Origin: Lachnospiraceae bacterium A2
Lineage (GTDB): Bacteria > Bacillota > Clostridia > Lachnospirales > Lachnospiraceae
Direction of reading: 5' to 3'
DNA: 64,000 nucleotides
Assembly (NCBI GenBank): GCA_000403315.2
Contig: KE159636.1
Span: forward strand, 1,711,740 to 1,775,739
Program-made: the position numbers and the translations under genes
Notes under the pieces: generated by a model
What the model was told of the DNA's origin: nothing
Seen by the model: the letters and a program-made list of their open reading frames with translations, nothing else
Database searches by the model: none
In this document: positions 59,621-64,000 of the stretch, piece after piece
How the letters are laid out: every line of letters starts with the position of its first letter
Position numbering within the stretch: position 1 is the stretch's first letter

Positions 59621-60895
59621 ATGAAAAAGGAACCATTCGTGACAAAAGGACAATTAGACGAAATTGTAAAAACATACCCCACCCCTTTCCACTTATATGA
59701 TGAAAAGGGAATCCGCGCCAATGCCAAAGCTGTGAAAGAGGCATTTGCATGGAATCAGGGATTTAAGGAATACTTTGCGGTAAAAGCAACTCCCAACCCG
59801 TTTTTAATCAATATTTTAAAAGAGTATGGCTGCGGCTGTGACTGTTCCTCCATGACGGAGCTGATGCTGGCAGATGCGCTGCATTTCTCCGGGGAGGACA
59901 TTATGTTTTCCTCCAATGCTACCCCGGCCAGCGAGTTCCAGTTTGCCAACAGCATCGGCGCAATTATCAATCTGGACGATTTTACCCATATTGATTTTCT
60001 GGAAAAAACCATTGGCCATATTCCAGAAACCATAAGCTGCCGTTACAACCCAGGGGGCGTGTTTAAAATCAGCAACAGCATTATGGACAACCCTGGGGAT
60101 GCGAAATATGGCTTTACCACGGAGCAGCTTTTTGAAGGTTTCAAGGTGCTGAAGGAGAAAGGCGCAAAGCATTTTGGGATCCATGCCTTTTTAGCCAGCA
60201 ATACCGTCACCAATGAATATTACCCCACCCTGGCAAAAACCTTGTTTGAGGTAGCTGTAAAGTTAAAAGAAGAAACAGGGGCGGATATCCGCTTTATCAA
60301 CCTTTCCGGCGGGATTGGCATACCTTACCGCCCAGACCAGGAGCCCAATGACATTTATGCCATCGGGGAAGGGGTCAGGAAAGTGTATGAAGAAGTGCTG
60401 GTTCCGGCAGGCATGGGGGATGTGGCAATTTACACAGAACTGGGCCGGTTTATGATGGGGCCGTACGGCTGCCTTGTGACAACCGCTATCCATGAAAAGC
60501 ATACCCACAAGGAATACATCGGCTGCGACGCCTGCGCCGTGAACCTGATGCGCCCTGCCATGTATGGCGCTTACCACCATATTACAGTTATGGGGAAAGA
60601 GAATGACGTGTGCGACCATAAATACGATATTACTGGTTCCCTCTGTGAAAATAACGACAAATTTGCCATTGACCGGATGCTGCCTAAGATTGACATTGGG
60701 GACCTGCTTGTCCTCCACGATACCGGTGCCCACGGGTTTTCCATGGGTTACAATTACAACGGCAAGCTAAAATCCGCAGAAATCCTTTTAAAAGAAGACG
60801 GGACTGCCCAGCTAATCCGCCGTGCAGAAACGCCAGAGGATTATTTTGCCACTTTTGACTGTTTTGATATCTTAAAAGATATGAAACGGGGATAG
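59621..60895 (+). CDS. lysA: PLP-dependent decarboxylase, diaminopimelate decarboxylase type
   Basis: 424 residues from ATG 59621 with AAGGAGA upstream; longer in-frame starts overlap nrdG. Fold type III alanine-racemase-like barrel: PLP lysine K55 in FAVKATPNP, phosphate-binding SGGIG (in INLSGGIGIPYRP), and C-terminal active-site region HDTGAHGFSMG with GCDACAVNLMRPAMYGAYH. The usual DAP decarboxylase CESxD motif is not obvious; the corresponding loop reads SLCENND, so CEN in place of CES. It would make lysine from meso-diaminopimelate; a related amino-acid decarboxylase is the alternative. Confidence 0.82.
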   Translation: MKKEPFVTKGQLDEIVKTYPTPFHLYDEKGIRANAKAVKEAFAWNQGFKEYFAVKATPNPFLINILKEYGCGCDCSSMTELMLADALHFSGEDIMFSSNATPASEFQFANSIGAIINLDDFTHIDFLEKTIGHIPETISCRYNPGGVFKISNSIMDNPGDAKYGFTTEQLFEGFKVLKEKGAKHFGIHAFLASNTVTNEYYPTLAKTLFEVAVKLKEETGADIRFINLSGGIGIPYRPDQEPNDIYAIGEGVRKVYEEVLVPAGMGDVAIYTELGRFMMGPYGCLVTTAIHEKHTHKEYIGCDACAVNLMRPAMYGAYHHITVMGKENDVCDHKYDITGSLCENNDKFAIDRMLPKIDIGDLLVLHDTGAHGFSMGYNYNGKLKSAEILLKEDGTAQLIRRAETPEDYFATFDCFDILKDMKRG

Positions 60896-60898
60896 CGG

Positions 60899-61243
60899 GT
60901 GCAAAATATGCTGGAACGGACTGATGTATTATCCATCCCTTACCTGAAAAAAACTACATTTACTGGAAGCTGCGGAGGGCTGCGCTTCCGATTTTCCCTG
61001 ATAAAAAAAGAGCTTCCCCCAGAGGATGGGGCAGAAAAGGGGAAAGAAGCAGAACAGTTGGAAGTGGTGGCCTGGGAAGGCCCCTATGGCTTTGATGTAA
61101 CGCCGGAGGAAGAAATGCAGCGGCTGGAAACCGAGTTTTCCGAGGAAGGCGTACAGGAAGGGATTGCATGGTTAAACGGGCTTTGGGAACAGGAGCCGGA
61201 AAAATGGGCGGCGGCAAAGAACAATTGGAAGAAAAGATACTGA
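60899..61243 (+). CDS. Unrecognised 114-residue protein
   Basis: GTG 60899 (MQNMLERTDVLSIPYLKK) or ATG 60908 are both possible starts; the spacing is only three bases after the decarboxylase stop, suggesting co-transcription. The sequence reads as beta-strands (GGLRFRFSLIKKE; EVVAWEGPYGFDVTPEEE) then an amphipathic helix (RLETEFSEEGVQEGIAWLN). No motif recognised. The C-terminus NNWKKRY is basic. Confidence 0.6.
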   Translation: MQNMLERTDVLSIPYLKKTTFTGSCGGLRFRFSLIKKELPPEDGAEKGKEAEQLEVVAWEGPYGFDVTPEEEMQRLETEFSEEGVQEGIAWLNGLWEQEPEKWAAAKNNWKKRY

Positions 61244-61371
61244 ACCATTCTGCTGCTCTGGCAGAAGGACGCAGAAGCGTTTAAGTTTCGCCAGCAGCCA
61301 GTTGTTCCTGCGGGGCCTTTGGCTGCAGAATATGCTATTTTACGCAAAATAAATTTCTGTCTGTAAGGCAA

Positions 61372-61470
61372 AAGATTAAGATGTAGCGAGAGCTGCAGCG
61401 ATTGATGGCAACGCAGCGGATAAAAATTTAAGTAAGTAAAAACATCGGCATTTAACCGCCTTAATAATAG
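61372..61470. repeat. R3 element fragment
   Basis: AAGTAAAAACATCGGCATTTAACCGCC is reduced here to the right-end part of R3 (terminal ATTTAACCGCC then TTAATAATAG), preceded by diverged arm sequence (GGCAACGCAGCGGAT). The outermost GGAGTAATA has decayed. It lies between the two small unknown genes; 61244-61371 shows nothing else recognisable. Confidence 0.6.
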
Positions 61471-61500
61471 TAAGAAAGAAGTAGGTAAGGAGGCATAACT

Positions 61501-61875
61501 ATGGGATTGCCAGCAAAAAAGGGAAAAGAAGTGGTTTTTGAAAAAGTAAAGCCCCAGCAAGGCTTCACATTGGAGAACCAGGAGAAGAAAATGAGAGATA
61601 TCAAAGGCGCAGATATTAAGGGGTATCTGGAAGAACTATTTCTTTCATCCGATGAGTTCGTGATTTTGACTGCGCCGGAAGCACAGAATAGCGTCCGTTA
61701 TGTTCAGGCATGTACACAGGATGGGGAAATTGAAGTTGAGTTAGGAATAGAAAGGGAGGGAACCCATTTGTATTATAAGATGTGTTCCCAGGAAGAATGC
61801 TCCCGTATTTTCTTTGATTTTTATGGAAATACATTCGTTCCTAAAATGGAAGAGTACAGTCCGGTAGAATTTTAA
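61501..61875 (+). CDS. Unrecognised 124-residue protein
   Basis: TAAGGAGG precedes the ATG. The N-terminus is basic (MGLPAKKGKEVVFEKVKPQ); the rest alternates strands and helices: GYLEELFLSSDEFVILTAPE, SVRYVQACTQDGEIEVELGI, LYYKMCSQEECSRIFFDFYG. The pattern of a small alpha/beta protein with an acidic surface resembles immunity or SUKH-like proteins only loosely, and no toxin gene is adjacent. Function unknown. Confidence 0.65.
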   Translation: MGLPAKKGKEVVFEKVKPQQGFTLENQEKKMRDIKGADIKGYLEELFLSSDEFVILTAPEAQNSVRYVQACTQDGEIEVELGIEREGTHLYYKMCSQEECSRIFFDFYGNTFVPKMEEYSPVEF

Positions 61876-61975
61876 CAGTTTGCAGGACAGGGTTGGGGAA
61901 AGAACTGTTGGGAAACAGAAAGCAAATCAGGGTGCAAAGCCTTTGCTGGATGGCCAGGGCTTTGCGCTTTTGTTC

Positions 61976-62038
61976 TCTTATAGGAAAGCCACAGGCTTTG
62001 ACGCTTCACAGCAACACGATGTTCCCTATTAAGATAAA
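61976..62038 (+). repeat. R1 head fragment
   Basis: CTTATAGGAAAGCC to TCCCTATTAAGATAAAA, the inverted arms of R1 with the inner part in opposite orientation to the full copies (GACGCTTCACAGCAACACG). The GC-rich tail is absent. It lies after the 124-residue gene and before tRNA-Leu. Confidence 0.6.
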
Positions 62039-62083
62039 AAAACCAAACCCCACATTTCCAAGGGATTTGGCACTTACAAATAC

Positions 62084-62166
62084 TGCCGGCAGCGGGACTT
62101 GAACCCGCACGTGGTTGCCCACAACAGATTTTGAGTCTGCCTCGTCTGCCATTCCGACACGCCGGC
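62084..62166 (-). tRNA. tRNA-Leu (anticodon CAA)
   Basis: 83 nt on the minus strand. Acceptor strands GCCGGCG and TGCCGGC (one G-U) with A73; anticodon stem GCAGA/TCTGT with loop CTCAAAA, giving anticodon CAA at positions 34-36; a long variable arm (GTTGTGGGCAAC), as in class II tRNAs; T-arm GCGGGTTCAAGTCCCGC. CCA is not encoded. Confidence 0.93.
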
Positions 62167-62304
62167 ACAACTGGATGCAGCCATATTTTACAACCTTAAA
62201 ACTAACTGCTCTCCCGAACAAAAACTATATTACCATAGATAGGAAAAAAAAGCAAGCATTTTTTTGATTTGGATGGTGCAATTTTTTCAGGCGTTTCATT
62301 TCCA

Positions 62305-62333
62305 TTGAATGCATTTCCAAAACGTGGTAAAAT
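62305..62333 (+). promoter_or_regulatory. Promoter of ridA
   Basis: TTGAAT (62305-62310) and TAAAAT (62328-62333) with 17-bp spacing, 38 bp before the start codon. Confidence 0.6.
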
Positions 62334-62371
62334 AGAAACTGCAAAATTTTAAAGAAAAGAGGAAATAGAGA

Positions 62372-62755
62372 ATGAAAAAAGCAATCCACGCATCAGGAGC
62401 CCCTGCAGCAGTAGGGCCATATGTACACGCAGTAGAAGCCAACGGGCTGATTTTCACATCCGGGCAGTTAGGCCTGATCCCAGAAACCGGGGAGCTGCCG
62501 GAGGGGGTAGAAGCACAGGCGCACCAAAGCTTAAAAAACCTTGCAGCCGTTTTAGAAGCAGCTGGGAGCAGCCTGGGCCATGTCGTTAAGACAAATGTGT
62601 TCCTTGATGACATCAATGATTTTGCAAAAGTAAACGAAGTGTATGCACAGTATTTCCAGGGGGAACCGCCAGCCCGTTCCTGCGTACAGGCTGCAAAGCT
62701 CCCAAAGGGCGGTTTGGTGGAAATTGAAGCAATTGCCGTGAAAAATACGCCCTGA
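62372..62755 (+). CDS. ridA: RidA-family enamine/imine deaminase
   Basis: 127 residues. RidA hallmarks: GPYVHAVEANGLIFTSGQLG, the substrate-binding Arg in PPARSCVQAAKLP (~residue 105) and the final EIEAIAV with conserved Glu. It hydrolyses reactive 2-aminoacrylate and related enamines from PLP enzymes. Ribosome binding site AGAGGAAA. Followed by the peptidase gene after 76 bp. Confidence 0.93.
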   Translation: MKKAIHASGAPAAVGPYVHAVEANGLIFTSGQLGLIPETGELPEGVEAQAHQSLKNLAAVLEAAGSSLGHVVKTNVFLDDINDFAKVNEVYAQYFQGEPPARSCVQAAKLPKGGLVEIEAIAVKNTP

Positions 62756-62831
62756 TATATCTGGGGATTTACAGGTTTTATGCTCTGCTGCCTGCAGCGG
62801 GGCAGCTGATCAAACAAAAAGGAGAACACCA

Positions 62832-64000
62832 TTGGTAACAGAAAGAATACAAGCCCTCAGGGCAGAAATGCAGAAACGGAACATTGACATGTACATTGTG
62901 CCCACTTCTGATTTCCATGAATCGGAATATGTGGGGGATTATTTTAAGGCAAGGAAATACATCACAGGATTTACAGGTTCCGCAGGTACCGCAGTCATCA
63001 CAAAAGATGCGGCAGGCCTTTGGGCAGACGGCAGGTATTTTATCCAGGCGGAACAGCAGTTGGCCGGAAGCCCCATAACCTTGTACCGGATGGGGGAAGA
63101 AGGCGTCCCAACCGTCAAGGAATATGTGGAACAAAATTTAAAGGAAGGCGGCTGCCTTGGGTTTGACGGGCGTGTCATAAACGCCAAGGATGGGGAGGAC
63201 TATGAAAAAACTGCAGCAGGCAGGCAGGGGACGGTATATGCAGACGAGGATTTAGTAGGCGTCATTTGGGAAGGCCGGCCAGAGCTCCCCAAAAACCCTG
63301 TATTTGTGCTGGAGGGGAAATATGCCGGAGAAAGCACAGAGAGCAAGCTGAAGCGACTGCGGGAAAAAATGGCAGAAAAAAAGGCGGGCATCCATATCCT
63401 GACTTCCCTTTATGACATTGCATGGCTCTTTAACATCCGCGGCGGCGACATCAGCCATGTGCCGGTGGTGCTGTCCTTTGCGGCCATTACGGATCAGGAC
63501 TGCATTTGGTTTATCCATGAGGAAGTGCTGGACCAGAATTTGCAGCAGTATTGCAGGGAACAGCACATCACCATCCTGCCATATGGGGATATTTACCGCT
63601 ATGCAGAGGAAATCCCAGAAAATGCTTCTGTCCTTTTGGACAAGAATATTGTCAATTACCGGATTTTCCATAATCTGGCTCCCAAGGTCAACGTGGTGCA
63701 TGGGGAAAACCCCACGGAACTGATGAAGGCTGTTAAAAATGAAACAGAGCTTTCCAATATACGCAACGCCCATGTCAAAGATGGGGTAGCTTTTACGAAA
63801 TTTATGTATTGGCTGAAAACAAATATCGGAAAAATAGAGATAACAGAAATTTCCGCTTCTGATTATTTGGAGGGGCTTCGGAAAGAGCAGGAATTATTTG
63901 TGGATTTGAGCTTTGACACAATTAGTGCATACGGAGCCAACGCTGCCATGATGCATTACACTGCAACTCCGGAGTCCAATGCGGTGCTAAAGCCCCAAGG
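62832..64000 (+). CDS. Xaa-Pro aminopeptidase family M24 (partial, runs off window)
   Basis: Starts at TTG 62832 with AAAAGGAG upstream (MVTERIQALRAEMQKRNID) and reads without a stop for 389 codons to the window edge. Two creatinase-like N-terminal domains are visible: VPTSDFHESEYVGDYF, FTGSAGTAVITKDAAGLW, DGRYFIQAEQQL, then YDIAWLFNIRGGDISHVPV. The M24 catalytic domain begins near residue 305 (IRNAHVKDGVAFTKFMYWL); its metal ligands lie outside the window. This is the long APP1-type aminopeptidase P that removes N-terminal residues before proline. Confidence 0.9.
   Translation, partial: MVTERIQALRAEMQKRNIDMYIVPTSDFHESEYVGDYFKARKYITGFTGSAGTAVITKDAAGLWADGRYFIQAEQQLAGSPITLYRMGEEGVPTVKEYVEQNLKEGGCLGFDGRVINAKDGEDYEKTAAGRQGTVYADEDLVGVIWEGRPELPKNPVFVLEGKYAGESTESKLKRLREKMAEKKAGIHILTSLYDIAWLFNIRGGDISHVPVVLSFAAITDQDCIWFIHEEVLDQNLQQYCREQHITILPYGDIYRYAEEIPENASVLLDKNIVNYRIFHNLAPKVNVVHGENPTELMKAVKNETELSNIRNAHVKDGVAFTKFMYWLKTNIGKIEITEISASDYLEGLRKEQELFVDLSFDTISAYGANAAMMHYTATPESNAVLKPQ

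Overview
The window reads as a chromosome segment of an anaerobic, fermentative Clostridia-type bacterium, most likely Lachnospiraceae. I infer this from the AGGAGG-type ribosome binding sites, an oxygen-sensitive class III ribonucleotide reductase (nrdDG), a lactate-oxidation operon with EtfAB and an acyl-CoA dehydrogenase, siroheme sulfite reductases, carbohydrate PTS/ABC loci and DUF6512/DUF6440-type proteins. No rRNA, CRISPR array, prophage or intact insertion sequence is visible. One tRNA (tRNA-Leu, CAA) is present. No species can be named from the sequence alone.

Layout. 1-2.2 kb: partial methyl-accepting chemotaxis gene, PerR-like regulator with its own promoter/box, and a DUF6512 membrane protein. 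2.4-5.5 kb: ferredoxin-type aldo/keto reductase and a PAS-GGDEF-EAL protein. 5.6-12.4 kb: sulfur locus (NirA-like sulfite/nitrite reductase, LysR regulator, CoA-disulfide/persulfide reductase fused to rhodanese, small siroheme reductase with ferredoxin domain, YeiH-type transporter). 13-16.8 kb: hemA and a triple fusion hemC-cobA-hemD, which feeds siroheme and other tetrapyrroles and so fits the sulfite reductases next door. 16.9-21.7 kb: HAD phosphatase, two-component system, lipoprotein with duplicated domains. 22-30.7 kb: lactate operon (permease, FAD dehydrogenase, EtfB, EtfA, acyl-CoA dehydrogenase, nickel lactate racemase) followed by a FadR-type GntR regulator, with three copies of one palindrome around the operon promoter. 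31-32.1 kb: aminoglycoside adenylyltransferase-like gene and a small protein. 32.1-38 kb: sucrose locus (LacI regulator, GH32, metallo-beta-lactamase-fold protein, sucrose-type PTS). 38.1-49.8 kb: GH2 beta-galactosidase, two AraC regulators (the second broken by a G10 tract), membrane protein, CUT1 sugar ABC transporter and an unassigned 610-residue protein. 50-56 kb: MarR pseudogene, MarR regulator and heterodimeric ABC exporter. 56-59.5 kb: heptad-repeat coiled-coil protein, then nrdDG with NrdR-like boxes. 59.6-64 kb: lysA-like decarboxylase, small unknown genes, tRNA-Leu, ridA and a partial Xaa-Pro peptidase.

Superimposed on the genes are three families of dispersed non-coding repeats: R1, a modular hairpin repeat with terminal TATAGGAAA / TTTCCTATA arms and GC-rich hairpins ending in T-runs; R2, a 160-bp TA-flanked inverted-repeat element present three times at exactly the same length plus a short remnant; and R3, an element ending in TATTACTCCGGCGGTTAAAT, present in complete and fragmentary form. 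These are the least explained structures in the window.

Starts were chosen by ribosome binding site; several differ from the longest open frame. Function calls rest on motifs and family knowledge; no database search was run.
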